A stretch of 64,000 nt of DNA. Origin: JAVBMU01 sp031551755. GTDB lineage: Bacteria; Actinomycetota; Actinomycetes; Actinomycetales; Cellulomonadaceae. The notes under the pieces were generated by a model. It saw only the letters and a list, made by a program, of their open reading frames with translations, made no database searches and was not told the origin of the DNA. Positions 25,766-34,963 of this stretch are shown piece after piece (positions within the stretch are counted from its first letter, which is position 1; every line of letters begins with the position of its first letter). A program made the position numbers and the translations under genes. Where the stretch lies: contig JAVBNE010000024.1 of assembly GCA_031551755.1 (NCBI GenBank), positions 1 to 64,000 of the forward strand, written 5' to 3'.

Positions 25766-28700
25766 GTGCGCCACCAGATGACGTACCCCCAGCAAGCATT
25801 CGTGAAAGTGGGCGATCGTCGCGTGTCCCCGAAGGCTGAATCAGAGTCGATCAGCACAGTCGGCTCCCGTTTCGGAGCAAATGAGTGGCTTGTAGATGAG
25901 CTCTACGAGCAATACCTGAAGGATCGGAACGCCGTCGATCCCGCGTGGTGGGACTTTTTTGAGGACTACCACGCACAGCGGATCGCCCAAGCGGCCGAGG
26001 GCGCCGTACCCGGCAGCCCACCAACTCCACCGCCGGACACCCCGGCAGCGGCCACCCCCGCCGCGCCCACCACCCCGCTCGTGGTGCCCGCGGACACCAG
26101 CGCGCCGGTGGCTGAGGCACTTCCGCCTACTGCGGCCTACGCTCAGGTTCCCCCGAGCATGGTGAACGGCGCCGTAGCCGAGGGCGAATCCACCGAAGAA
26201 GTCCACAAACTGCGCGGTCCGGCGGCGCGGGTCGTGACCAACATGGAGGCCAGCCTCACACTCCCGACGGCCACGTCGGTACGCGCGATGCCCGCCAAGC
26301 TGATGGTCGACAACCGGATCGTCATCAACAACCAGCTCTCCAGGGGGCGGGGCGGCAAGATCTCCTTCACCCACCTGATCGGCTTCGCCCTCGTCGAGGC
26401 ACTCGCCGACATGCCGGTGATGAACGCCTCCTACGCCGAGGTGGACGGCAAGCCCTCACTCGTGCAGCCCGCCCACGTGAACTTCGGCCTGGCGATCGAC
26501 CTGGCGAAACCCGATGGCTCCCGCCAACTCCTGGTGCCCAGCATCAAGAAGGCGGAAACGATGGACTTCGCCGAGTTCTGGGCTGCCTACGAGGACCTCG
26601 TCCGGCGCGCCCGGGGCGGCAAGCTCGGCGTGGACGACTTCGCCGGGACGACGATCTCCCTGACCAACCCCGGCGGCATCGGCACCGTGCACTCGGTCCC
26701 CCGCCTCATGCCCGGTCAAGGCACGATCATCGGCGTCGGCGCCATGGACTACCCCGCCGAGTTCGCTGGTGCCTCGGCGGAGCGGCTGTCGCGGATGGGC
26801 GTGTCGAAGGTGCTGACCATCACCTCGACCTACGACCACCGGATCATTCAGGGCGCCCAGTCCGGGGAGTTCCTGCGGATCCTGGCGACCAAGTTGCTCG
26901 GCGAGGACGGCTTCTACGACCGCGTCTTCGCCGCCCTGCGCATCCCCTACGAGCCCGTCCGGTGGGTCCGGGACAACGCGGCCAGCAATGACGAGGTCGA
27001 GGCCAACAAGCCGGCCATGGTCTCCGAGCTGATCCACTCTTACCGCACCCGCGGCCACCTGATGGCCGACACCGACCCGCTCGCATACCGCCAGCGCCGG
27101 CACCCCGACCTGGACCTGCAGAACCACGGCCTTACCCTGTGGGACCTCGACCGTTCCTTCCCGACCGGCGGATTCGGCGGCAAGGCCAAGGCCCCGCTGC
27201 GCGATACCCTCGGCCTGCTCCGCGACTCCTACTGCCGAACCATCGGCATCGAGTACATGCACCTGGCCGACCGGGTGCAGCGACGCTGGCTCCAGGAACG
27301 TCTCGAAACGCCGCAAGACCGCACCCCTCGTGAGGAGCAGCTGCGCATCCTGCGCCGGCTGAACTCAGCCGAGGCGTTCGAGACCTTCCTGCAGACGAAG
27401 TTCGTCGGGCAGAAGCGGTTCTCCTTGGAGGGCGGCGAATCCCTGATCCCGCTACTCGACGCGATCCTGTCCCAGGCCGCCCAGAACGGTCTCGACGAGG
27501 TCGGCATCGGGATGGCACACCGGGGCCGGCTGAACGTCTTGGCGAACATCGCAGGCAAGAGCTACGCGCAGATCTTCGCGGAGTTCGAGGGAAACCTGGA
27601 CCCCAAGAGCGTGCAGGGCTCGGGTGACGTGAAGTACCACCTGGGCACCGAGGGCCGCTTCACGGCCGAATCGGGTGACACCACCCGGGTCTACCTGGCC
27701 GCTAACCCCTCCCACCTCGACGCCGTCGACCCCGTACTTGAGGGCATCGTCCGCGCGAAGCAGGACCGGATCGACCTCGGTGGCGACGGCTTCTCAGTAC
27801 TCCCGATCCTGATCCACGGGGACGCCGCCTTCGCCGGCCAGGGGGTGGTGCCCGAGGTGCTCAACCTCGCCCAACTGCGCGGCTACCGCACCGGTGGCAC
27901 CATCCACGTGATCGTGAACAACCAGGTCGGGTTCACCACCGGGCCGATCGCCTCGCGCTCGACGACCTACGCCTCCGACGTGGCCAAGGGCTACCAGGTC
28001 CCGATCTTCCACGTGAACGGCGACGACCCCGAAGCATGTGTCCGTGTCGCCCAGCTCGCCTTCGAGTTCCGTGAGCAGTTCGACCGCGACGTGATCATCG
28101 ACATGATCTGCTACCGGCGTCGCGGTCACAACGAGGGCGACGACCCGTCGATGACCCAACCGCTGATGTACAACCTCATCGAGGCCAAGCGGTCGGTCCG
28201 CAAGCTGTACACCGAGAGCCTCGTGGCACGCGGTGACATCACTCTCGAAGAGGCCGAGCAGGTCCTCCAGGACTACCAGGCCCAGCTCGAGCGAGTGTTC
28301 ACCGAGACCAAGGACTCGCTGTTCACGCCGTCGGAGTCCGACCAGCCGGTGGGCCTCGAACGGCCCGAATGGCAGCAAGAGGACGCCGGCACGATGGTCG
28401 GTTGGAAAACCGCCGTGCACTCCTCGATCCTGCGCCGCATCGGTGAAGCACACGTCACGCCGCCGGATGGCTTCACCATCCACCCCAAGCTCGAACAGCT
28501 CGCCAAGAAGCGTCATGACATGTCACTCAACGGCGGCATCGACTGGGGCTATGGCGAGGTGCTCGCCTTTGGGTCGCTACTCATGGAAGGGGTGCCCGTC
28601 CGGCTGGCCGGGCAGGATTCGCGCCGCGGGACGTTCGTCCAGCGCCACGCCGTCTTCCACGACCGGCAGACGGGCGCCGAGTGGACGCCGCTGCTCTACC

Positions 28701-29554
28701 TCTCCGCGGATCAGGCCAAGTTCTGGGTCTACGACTCGTCGCTGTCGGAGTATGCGTGCCTCGGATTCGAGTACGGCTACTCGGTGGAACGTCCCGATGC
28801 CCTCGTGTTGTGGGAGGCGCAGTTCGGCGACTTCGTCAACGGCGCGCAGACGATCATCGACGAGTTCGTCTCCTCGGCGGAGCAGAAGTGGGCGCAGCAC
28901 TCCTCGGTCGTGATGCTGTTGCCCCACGGCTACGAGGGTCAGGGTCCCGATCACTCCTCGGCGCGCATCGAGCGGTTCCTCCAGTTGGCGGCTGAGGACA
29001 ACATGACGATCGCTCAGCCTTCGACGCCTGCGTCGTACTTCCACCTACTCCGGCAGCAGGCCTATGCCCGGCCGCGGCGTCCGCTCATCGTGTTCACGCC
29101 CAAGCAGCTGCTGCGGCTCAAGGCGGCGTCCTCTGCGGTGGAGGACTTCACCACAGGCACATTCACGCCGGTGCTTCCCGACTCGGTGATCGAGCCGGGC
29201 AAGGCGCGGCGGGTCCTGCTGTGCACCGGACGGGTCTACTACGACCTGCTCGCCGAGCGCACCAAACGCGGGGCTGACGATGTGGCGATCGTCCGGCTGG
29301 AGCAGCTCTACCCCCTGGATGTCGAGGCGATCCGCGTCGAGCTGGACCGGTACTCGGGCGCCCAGGATGTGCTCTGGGTGCAGGACGAGCCAGAGAATCA
29401 GGGCGCCTGGTCCTTCGTGCACATCAACCTGCCTGAGGACCTGCCGCCGGTCGGTGTCGTGGCCCGGCCTGCATCGGCCTCCACCGCAGCGGGCACGGCC
29501 AAGCTGCATCAGGCCCAACAGGCCGACCTCATCGAGCGTGCCTTCGCGAAGTAG
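25766..29554 (+). CDS. kgd: Multifunctional 2-oxoglutarate decarboxylase/dehydrogenase (E1o with fused E2o domain)
   Basis: Up to 1262 residues. The start is uncertain: GTG 25766, ATG 25778 or GTG 25823 are all in frame and none has a strong ribosome site; family similarity begins at FGANEWLVDELYEQY. Order: short N-terminal segment, Pro/Ala linker (70-115), 2-oxoacid dehydrogenase acyltransferase domain without a lipoyl domain (about 125-370; catalytic-type His in STYDHRIIQGAQ), then the E1o thiamin-diphosphate domains (GMAHRGRLNVLANI; GDAAFAGQGVVPE; YRRRGHNEGDDP) and the C-terminal transketolase-like part. This fused protein (OdhA/Kgd) is the actinobacterial version of the TCA-cycle 2-oxoglutarate step, normally working with pyruvate-dehydrogenase E2/E3 and regulated by a GarA/OdhI FHA protein. 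Confidence 0.95.
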   Translation: MRHQMTYPQQAFVKVGDRRVSPKAESESISTVGSRFGANEWLVDELYEQYLKDRNAVDPAWWDFFEDYHAQRIAQAAEGAVPGSPPTPPPDTPAAATPAAPTTPLVVPADTSAPVAEALPPTAAYAQVPPSMVNGAVAEGESTEEVHKLRGPAARVVTNMEASLTLPTATSVRAMPAKLMVDNRIVINNQLSRGRGGKISFTHLIGFALVEALADMPVMNASYAEVDGKPSLVQPAHVNFGLAIDLAKPDGSRQLLVPSIKKAETMDFAEFWAAYEDLVRRARGGKLGVDDFAGTTISLTNPGGIGTVHSVPRLMPGQGTIIGVGAMDYPAEFAGASAERLSRMGVSKVLTITSTYDHRIIQGAQSGEFLRILATKLLGEDGFYDRVFAALRIPYEPVRWVRDNAASNDEVEANKPAMVSELIHSYRTRGHLMADTDPLAYRQRRHPDLDLQNHGLTLWDLDRSFPTGGFGGKAKAPLRDTLGLLRDSYCRTIGIEYMHLADRVQRRWLQERLETPQDRTPREEQLRILRRLNSAEAFETFLQTKFVGQKRFSLEGGESLIPLLDAILSQAAQNGLDEVGIGMAHRGRLNVLANIAGKSYAQIFAEFEGNLDPKSVQGSGDVKYHLGTEGRFTAESGDTTRVYLAANPSHLDAVDPVLEGIVRAKQDRIDLGGDGFSVLPILIHGDAAFAGQGVVPEVLNLAQLRGYRTGGTIHVIVNNQVGFTTGPIASRSTTYASDVAKGYQVPIFHVNGDDPEACVRVAQLAFEFREQFDRDVIIDMICYRRRGHNEGDDPSMTQPLMYNLIEAKRSVRKLYTESLVARGDITLEEAEQVLQDYQAQLERVFTETKDSLFTPSESDQPVGLERPEWQQEDAGTMVGWKTAVHSSILRRIGEAHVTPPDGFTIHPKLEQLAKKRHDMSLNGGIDWGYGEVLAFGSLLMEGVPVRLAGQDSRRGTFVQRHAVFHDRQTGAEWTPLLYLSADQAKFWVYDSSLSEYACLGFEYGYSVERPDALVLWEAQFGDFVNGAQTIIDEFVSSAEQKWAQHSSVVMLLPHGYEGQGPDHSSARIERFLQLAAEDNMTIAQPSTPASYFHLLRQQAYARPRRPLIVFTPKQLLRLKAASSAVEDFTTGTFTPVLPDSVIEPGKARRVLLCTGRVYYDLLAERTKRGADDVAIVRLEQLYPLDVEAIRVELDRYSGAQDVLWVQDEPENQGAWSFVHINLPEDLPPVGVVARPASASTAAGTAKLHQAQQADLIERAFAK

Positions 29555-29580
29555 GCGACCGGCACCACTACAACCGACGA

Positions 29581-29612
29581 CGGAAGGACCCCGCATTCGC
29601 GGGGTCCTTCCG
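29581..29612 (+). terminator. Terminator hairpin after kgd
   Basis: Perfect 14-bp stem (29581-29594 with 29599-29612), loop ATTC, 26 nt after the kgd stop. It ends in a pyrimidine-rich stretch without a true U-tract. Confidence 0.85.
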
Positions 29613-29689
29613 CTCACGCCGAGTGCCGACCGTCACCGGCGCTCGAGGGTCGTTCATCCGCCGCGGCCGAGCAGCCGCTGGCGGTGCGA

Positions 29690-30682
29690 TCACCAACGGT
29701 CGTGGACGGACTCGCGAATGTAGGCGTCATAGATGTCCCGGACCCCGGATGTGAATCCGGCACCGAGCACGGGAGCGGACCCGGCCGCCGCGTTCGCCCG
29801 GGCCTGGCCCCTCGTACGCGCTCCCGGGATGACGGAGGAGACACCGGGCTTCTGCCAGATCCACGCGATCGCGGCCTGAGCCGGAGTCAGGTGGGGCGCG
29901 GAGTTCAGGACGAGCGCGGCGAACTCCGAGGCCGCCCGCACTCCCTGGTCGTAATCGATCCCGCTGAAGGTCTCCCCCACGTCGAAGGCACTTCCGTCGC
30001 GGTTGTAGTTGCGGTGGTCGTCCGACGCGAAGGAGGTCTCGGAGGTGTAGCGACCAGAGAGCAACCCCGAGGCCAGAGGCACTCGCGCGATGATCCCAAC
30101 GCCGGCCGCCGAAGCGGCGGGCAGAACCTCGTCGAGCGGTTTGAGGCGAAAGGCGTTCAGGATGATCTGCACTGTCGAGACTCGCGGCCTGGCGATGGCG
30201 GTCAACGCTTCAGCAGTTGTCTCCACACTGACTCCGTAGGCCGCGATGGCACCCTCATCCACGAGCGTGTCAAGGGCGTCGTAGACCTCATCACGGGAGT
30301 AGACCGCCGTCGGCGGACAATGCAGCTGCACCAGGTCGAGCCGCTCGGTACGCAGGTTCCGCCGAGAACGATCCACCCATTCGCGGAACTTGGGCAGGGT
30401 GTAGTTCGCCACGTCCTGCGACGCTCGCCGCCCGATCTTGGTCGCAACGGTCACCGCGGCGCCCGGGTTGTCGGCTAGAAATGCCCCAATGAGTTGCTCA
30501 CTACGGCCGTCGCCATAGACGTCCGCGGTGTCCAGTAAGGTCACCCCGGACTCGACCGCGGTGGCCAGCACGGCCTGCGCATCCAAGTCGCTCACCGAGC
30601 CCCAATCAGCGCCGAGCTGCCACGTACCAAGCCCCACCACTGAGACAAGACGCCCAGTTCGTCCAAGCACCTGCTGATCCAT
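29690..30682 (-). CDS. Aldo/keto reductase
   Basis: 330 residues from ATG 30682 with AAGGA upstream; the frame extends to 30781 without a better start. TIM-barrel NADPH-dependent oxidoreductase; the tetrad is visible as Asp and Tyr in LLDTADVYGDGRSE, Lys in VATKIG and His in LVQLHCPP. The SVIPGARTRGQARAN loop near the C-terminus is the NADP-binding region. The DTADVYG/AIAWIWQKPGVSSVIPG style places it with AKR families for general aldehydes or sugars. It is divergent from the aldose epimerase gene (74 nt between starts), so a sugar role is plausible. Confidence 0.92.
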   Translation of the reverse strand: MDQQVLGRTGRLVSVVGLGTWQLGADWGSVSDLDAQAVLATAVESGVTLLDTADVYGDGRSEQLIGAFLADNPGAAVTVATKIGRRASQDVANYTLPKFREWVDRSRRNLRTERLDLVQLHCPPTAVYSRDEVYDALDTLVDEGAIAAYGVSVETTAEALTAIARPRVSTVQIILNAFRLKPLDEVLPAASAAGVGIIARVPLASGLLSGRYTSETSFASDDHRNYNRDGSAFDVGETFSGIDYDQGVRAASEFAALVLNSAPHLTPAQAAIAWIWQKPGVSSVIPGARTRGQARANAAAGSAPVLGAGFTSGVRDIYDAYIRESVHDRW

Positions 30683-30756
30683 CTGCGTCCTTCCACTGTT
30701 GCCGATGCGTTGCGCCGATCCCCACGAGCGGTCAGCGCCATCCCTGAGTACCGTAT

Positions 30757-31665
30757 GTGAATGTGAACCTCTTTGCCCCATCCGGCACGCAGATCACGAT
30801 CGTCTATGCAAATCACCAAGCAACAGTTGTGGAGGTCGGTGGCGGGTTACGCACCTATGCCGTGAATGGCCGCGATGTCGTGATGCCCTACCCCCTCGAC
30901 GCCATCTGCCCGGAGTCACGCGGAGCCGTGCTCGCCCCGTGGCCCAATCGGTTGGCCGACGGCCGCTACACCGCCCACGGGATCACGTACCAGCTCCCGG
31001 TGACGGAGCCTTCCCGAAACACGGCACTGCACGGACTCGTCGCCTGGCAACGCTGGACCGTCATCCAGCAGTCGCCGTCGGCCGTGACGGTCGAACTCGC
31101 CCTGCCCCCACAGCCCGGCTACCCCTTCGACCTCCTGCTCCAGGTGACCTACTCGCTGTCCGCCGCCGGCCTGCGTGTCGACTCCAGGACCCGGAACCGT
31201 AGCGACACCGCGGCCCCGTTCGGCATCGGGTTCCACCCCTGGCTCTCCCCCGGCGTGGCCGGCTTGGACGACTGCAGTCTCCAGATCAGCGCCCGCAGCC
31301 ATCTGACCGTCGACGACCGGCTCCTACCCACAGGGATCGAGCCGGACCCCTTTGCCCTGCGCCATGGTCACACCTTGGCGGGCTGCGACCTCGATGACGC
31401 GTTCTGCGATGTCGAACGAGACGATCAGGGCCGTTCCTGGGCCATACTGTCTACCCCTGAGAACACCACGAGGGTATGGATGGACGAGGCAATGACCGTC
31501 TGGCAGGTCTGTACGGGTGACCACCTGCCCGCCCGGAGTCGACGACGGGCAGTCGCCGTCGAGCCCATGAGCTGCCCTGCCGACGCATTTCGCAGTGGCG
31601 ACGGATTGGTCTGGATCGCACCGGGCGGTGACCATACGGCCAGTTGGGGAATCACTCAGAGCTGA
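30757..31665 (+). CDS. Aldose 1-epimerase family protein (GalM-like)
   Basis: 302 residues from a GTG at 30757. Beta-sandwich mutarotase fold: APWPNRLADGRY substrate loop, LHGLVAWQRW, catalytic-type His in GFHPWLS and catalytic Glu in VAVEPMSCPADAF. It interconverts alpha and beta anomers of sugars; the exact sugar is unknown. Divergent from the aldo/keto reductase. Confidence 0.9.
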   Translation: MNVNLFAPSGTQITIVYANHQATVVEVGGGLRTYAVNGRDVVMPYPLDAICPESRGAVLAPWPNRLADGRYTAHGITYQLPVTEPSRNTALHGLVAWQRWTVIQQSPSAVTVELALPPQPGYPFDLLLQVTYSLSAAGLRVDSRTRNRSDTAAPFGIGFHPWLSPGVAGLDDCSLQISARSHLTVDDRLLPTGIEPDPFALRHGHTLAGCDLDDAFCDVERDDQGRSWAILSTPENTTRVWMDEAMTVWQVCTGDHLPARSRRRAVAVEPMSCPADAFRSGDGLVWIAPGGDHTASWGITQS

Positions 31666-31726
31666 CGGGACACGCCCCATTCGGTGCTTGATCCACGTGA
31701 TCGCGCCCTGGGGGAAGAATGGGTCC

Positions 31727-32338
31727 GTGGACGATACGTCGAGGCAGGTGCGCATCATCGTCGTGGGCGACGAGTTGGCCGCCGGACTCGGAGACGCCAA
31801 AGCGCTGGGCTGGGTCGGCAGGGTGATCGCCCGGACACCCTTCGAGACACCGCCGCTCGTGCACACGCTGGCCATCGCCAACGAGAACACCACCGACCTC
31901 AGCCAACGCTGGGAGGCGGAGGCCAACCGCCGGTTCTCCACCGAACCCCAGGCCGATAACCGTCTGGTGATCGGCCTCGGTCGGCACGACCTGGAGAGTG
32001 GGCTGTCGGTCGCCCGGTCTCGACTGAACTTGGCGAATATCCTCGACGTCGCAGGCGACCGTCGGATCCCTGCTTTTGTGGTCGGCCCGCCCCCCGGAGA
32101 CCCGGCCGACGCCGACCGGCTGGCCGAGCTCTCCACCGCATTCGCCGATGTCGCCAGCCGGCGGCGGGTGCCATATGTCGATACTTTCAACCCGCTCGTG
32201 ACGCACGAGCAATGGCTCGCCGACCTGGCCACGAGTGGGGAGCTCTACCCGGGTCAGGCCGGTTACGGCCTGATCACCTGGCTGGTGCTGCACACCGGCT
32301 GGCACGCGTGGCTCGGCCTGCCCGACGACGTGGGCTGA
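31727..32338 (+). CDS. SGNH/GDSL-type hydrolase-like protein
   Basis: 203 residues from a GTG at 31727, preceded by a GGGGGAAG stretch; the frame is open further upstream but overlaps the epimerase end. RIIVVGDELAAGLGD is the block I position where the nucleophile Ser would be; here it reads GDEL, with Glu instead of Ser. LVIGLGRHDLESG resembles block III (GxND), and VVGPPPGDP and a weak C-terminal DxxH-like region follow. The fold assignment is fair, but the missing Ser suggests it may be catalytically inactive or divergent. Confidence 0.65.
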   Translation: MDDTSRQVRIIVVGDELAAGLGDAKALGWVGRVIARTPFETPPLVHTLAIANENTTDLSQRWEAEANRRFSTEPQADNRLVIGLGRHDLESGLSVARSRLNLANILDVAGDRRIPAFVVGPPPGDPADADRLAELSTAFADVASRRRVPYVDTFNPLVTHEQWLADLATSGELYPGQAGYGLITWLVLHTGWHAWLGLPDDVG

Positions 32339-32373
32339 CCGGCATCGCAACCGTCCGTCCGGCACGGCCGCGT

Positions 32374-33168
32374 TCAGGCACGCGAAACCGCGAGGTCTCC
32401 GGTGACGGTATTCGAGGAGACGAAGGCAGTCGCGGCACCTGGCGTATCGGCGAATATCACGGTGGACCGCGGCGAACCCTCGACCTCCACACCATTCACC
32501 GCTACGGATCCGGTCACGCTACGCGCCCGCAGGTTGATCCCGGCATCGGCGCCCAGCCGGACCGCGACATCCGCGGACACCGTACGAACTTCGATGAGCG
32601 GCTGACCGGACGACGCGGCGATCTCGACCCGCCCCGTGACCGTCGCCACGGTCACCCGGCTCAACAGGCCCGCAACCGTCATCGGGCCCGACCCCGTGCT
32701 GACCCGCAGGTCACCCGTGTGCTCGGTGACCGAGACCGCACCCGCGGCAGTCTTCAGATTCGCCGATCCGGTCACGTGATGCATCCGCACGGCGCCGTTC
32801 CCGGTCGTGACGGCAACGTCGGCCCGCAGCCCGCTCACCGTGACAGCCGCCCGCGCGGCAGTGACCCGCACCGACGTGGAGATGGGCAGCGTGACCCGCA
32901 GGACGGCACGGTCCTTGTCGCGCAGGGCACGGAACCCATCGACCACGCCCTCGATGCCGGTCAGCTCGTATCCCACCCGCAGTTGCCCACCGGCGCAGGT
33001 GACCTGCACCGGCCGGTCGGCCGCCTCGGTGACCTCTACCGTCGCGCAGGTCGCGGCCGCGTCGCCCACGATCTCCACCGACCCGTCGTTGAGCTGGGCG
33101 GTGAGACGCTGGACGTCGGCGATGCGCACGGTCTGCGGCGCGGTGATGACCCAGGTTTCGGTGGACAT
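32374..33168 (-). CDS. DUF4097-type beta-helix 'adhesin-like' protein (downstream copy)
   Basis: 264 residues from ATG 33168 with GGGAG upstream. Repeated short beta-strand motifs (VTVSGLRADVAVTTGNGAVRM, GAVSVTEHTGDLRVSTG, VTGRVEIAASSG) are typical of DUF4097 proteins. No signal peptide or membrane helix is seen, so it is probably cytoplasmic. Paralogue of the gene at 33806-34663; the two flank a PadR regulator in one operon. Function of the family is unknown; links to envelope stress have been suggested for relatives. Confidence 0.82.
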   Translation of the reverse strand: MSTETWVITAPQTVRIADVQRLTAQLNDGSVEIVGDAAATCATVEVTEAADRPVQVTCAGGQLRVGYELTGIEGVVDGFRALRDKDRAVLRVTLPISTSVRVTAARAAVTVSGLRADVAVTTGNGAVRMHHVTGSANLKTAAGAVSVTEHTGDLRVSTGSGPMTVAGLLSRVTVATVTGRVEIAASSGQPLIEVRTVSADVAVRLGADAGINLRARSVTGSVAVNGVEVEGSPRSTVIFADTPGAATAFVSSNTVTGDLAVSRA

Positions 33169-33209
33169 GTGTTCTCCCATGGTGAGTGTCGTCTGATGGG
33201 TGGTCGTAC

Positions 33210-33806
33210 TCAGCGCAGAGTCGCGCGCACAGCTGATTTGGCGGAGTCGAGGACGGTCCGCAGGGTGTCGACGGTCAGCGCACCCACGGCCTGTCGGGCA
33301 TCCGCCTGCCGGAGCTCCGCCCGGATGTCATCCCGGAATCGCTGGACCATTGCCTCGGCCTCAACACGCCATGCATAGGACTCACGCCTGGGTGACTCCC
33401 CCTCGGTTCGTGGTCTGCTCCGGGCGTTCTGGGCGGCCGCCGCCAACTCGGCGCGCAATCCCCGCACCGACCCCTGCACGCCGTCACGCACCTCTTGAGC
33501 ACGGGAGCGGATCGTCTCCGCGATACCGTCCTCCAACTCCGCAAGGTCCGCACGCCGGGCCGCCAACTCGGCACGCCCGGCCGGGGTGAGTTCATAGGTC
33601 GCTTTCCGGCCCCTCGCCGACCGGCGGACAAGTCCCTCGTCCTCCAGCCGCGCCAACCGTGGATAGATCGTGCCGGCACTCGGGCGATAGGTACCCGCGA
33701 ACCGATCTGAGAGGGCCGTGATCAGGTCGTAGCCGTGCCGCGGCCCACTCTCCAGGAGTGCCAGGAGGTACAGGCGCAGCTCGCCGTGCGCGAAGACCGT
33801 CGCCAT
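33210..33806 (-). CDS. PadR-family transcriptional regulator
   Basis: 199 residues or one fewer; ATG 33806 overlaps the stop of the upstream DUF4097 gene by 1 nt. N-terminal winged helix (about 1-80): GELRLYLLALLESGPRHGYDLI, SAGTIYPRLARLEDEGLV, RKATYELTPAGR. The C-terminal half is a charged helical region. PadR proteins repress their own operons through short palindromes; two such palindromes lie in this operon's promoter (34711-34746), so autoregulation is likely. Confidence 0.93.
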   Translation of the reverse strand: MATVFAHGELRLYLLALLESGPRHGYDLITALSDRFAGTYRPSAGTIYPRLARLEDEGLVRRSARGRKATYELTPAGRAELAARRADLAELEDGIAETIRSRAQEVRDGVQGSVRGLRAELAAAAQNARSRPRTEGESPRRESYAWRVEAEAMVQRFRDDIRAELRQADARQAVGALTVDTLRTVLDSAKSAVRATLR

Positions 33807-34663
33807 CACAAGTCCTCCGTTCCCGTCATGGCAACGGCCGGCTCGCCGTCCGCCGGGGCGCTCACCTCAGCACGCAAGACGGTCACATTCCCCGAGATGG
33901 CGTTGATTCGCGCGGGCCGACCGGGACCGTCATCCGCCGGCAGGACCGTGGCCCCGGAACGCGCCCGGAACCTCGATCCGTCGATGAGTAGCCGGCCGCT
34001 GACACAGCGGACGTCGAAGTCGAGTTCGTTCGGGTCCGGCACACGCATCAGCACATCGGAGGACACCACGGTGACCGCCACGCTGGTGGGCGTCGTGAGC
34101 GTATCGAGCGTGATGTTCCCGGAGACCGAATCGGCCCTGACCCCGCCGAGGCGACCCGTCGCGGTCAGCTCCCCCGACACCGAGTCCATCGTCACGTCAC
34201 CTTCGTGATCGCTGACCGTGACGTCGCCCGAGACGGTGTCGACCCGCAACGCGCCCCGCGTGCGGGCGGTGACCAGGGACCCGGAGACGGTGGCCACCCG
34301 CGCACCCGAGCGCACCCCCGCGACGAGCGCCTCTCCCTTGACCGTCCGCACCCGCGCATGGGCCGTTAGCGGGAGAGCGATGTGCACATCCGCCCGGTCC
34401 TTCCCGCTGTACCCGCGGAAGGTCTCCACGAACCCGCGCCAGCCGAGCAAGGGATCGCTACCGATCCGCAGGAGCCCACCCTCCAACCAGATCTCCAGCG
34501 GACGCCCCTCGACGGTGTGCACCTCGATCCGGGCGGTGGTCACCGCCGGGTCGTCGTGGGCGACCACATCGAGGCGGCCGTTCAGGATCGTGGCGTCCAG
34601 CGCCGTGACGTCCGGGACGTCGATGATCTGCGGACCGTCGACCGTCCAGTGTGCGGGTGACAT
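33806..34663 (-). CDS. DUF4097-type beta-helix protein (promoter-proximal copy)
   Basis: 285 residues from ATG 34663 with GGAGG upstream; the frame stays open to 34948 but passes through the operator and bL37 gene, so that start is rejected. Regular VSG/TVSGD strand motifs (VATVSGSLVTARTRG, VDTVSGDVTVSDHEGDV, MDSVSGELTATGRLG) form a right-handed beta-helix-like domain. First gene of the operon DUF4097-padR-DUF4097. Confidence 0.83.
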   Translation of the reverse strand: MSPAHWTVDGPQIIDVPDVTALDATILNGRLDVVAHDDPAVTTARIEVHTVEGRPLEIWLEGGLLRIGSDPLLGWRGFVETFRGYSGKDRADVHIALPLTAHARVRTVKGEALVAGVRSGARVATVSGSLVTARTRGALRVDTVSGDVTVSDHEGDVTMDSVSGELTATGRLGGVRADSVSGNITLDTLTTPTSVAVTVVSSDVLMRVPDPNELDFDVRCVSGRLLIDGSRFRARSGATVLPADDGPGRPARINAISGNVTVLRAEVSAPADGEPAVAMTGTEDL

Positions 34664-34710
34664 GGGGCCTCCAAAGAACTCGAACACCGGCCCGATACCG
34701 GCCGGCGCAC

Positions 34711-34746
34711 GCGATATATCGCGTCTCGGAAACACGATATATCGCG
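34711..34746. promoter_or_regulatory. Double palindromic operator of the PadR/DUF4097 operon
   Basis: Two copies of the palindrome CGATATATCG (34712-34721 and 34735-34744), extended to GCGATATATCGC at the first, with centres 23 bp apart. They lie about 50-80 bp upstream of the DUF4097 start and in the divergent region before bL37. AT-rich palindromes of this kind are PadR-type binding sites. They probably overlap the operon promoter. Confidence 0.8.
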
Positions 34747-34840
34747 TCGGCACACACAGCAACCCCCGAGTTGTGCCACGATGGACGCTGGCATCGGACC
34801 GCGGTCCGGAAAGCCCGCACGTCCGACCAGAGGAGATCCC

Positions 34841-34915
34841 ATGAGCAAGCGCGGTCGCAAGCGTCGCTCCCGTAAGGGCAACGCCGCCAACCACGGCAAG
34901 CGCCCCAACGCCTGA
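34841..34915 (+). CDS. 50S ribosomal protein bL37 (24 aa)
   Basis: Twenty-four codons with an AGGAG ribosome site 7 nt upstream. The peptide MSKRGRKRRSRKGNAANHG, then KRPNA, is extremely basic and matches the small ribosomal protein bL37 first seen in mycobacterial ribosome structures. It binds 23S rRNA. It is transcribed divergently from the PadR operon and followed by a strong hairpin terminator, so it is a monocistronic gene. Confidence 0.8.
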   Translation: MSKRGRKRRSRKGNAANHGKRPNA

Positions 34916-34932
34916 CAACGCCTGATCGAACG

Positions 34933-34963
34933 ATGGCGCGCTGACCACCGGTCAGTGCGCCAT
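34933..34963 (+). terminator. Terminator of the bL37 gene
   Basis: Fourteen-pair stem with one G-U pair (34933-34946 with 34950-34963), loop ACC, 18 nt after the bL37 stop, followed by a T-containing stretch. Confidence 0.85.
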
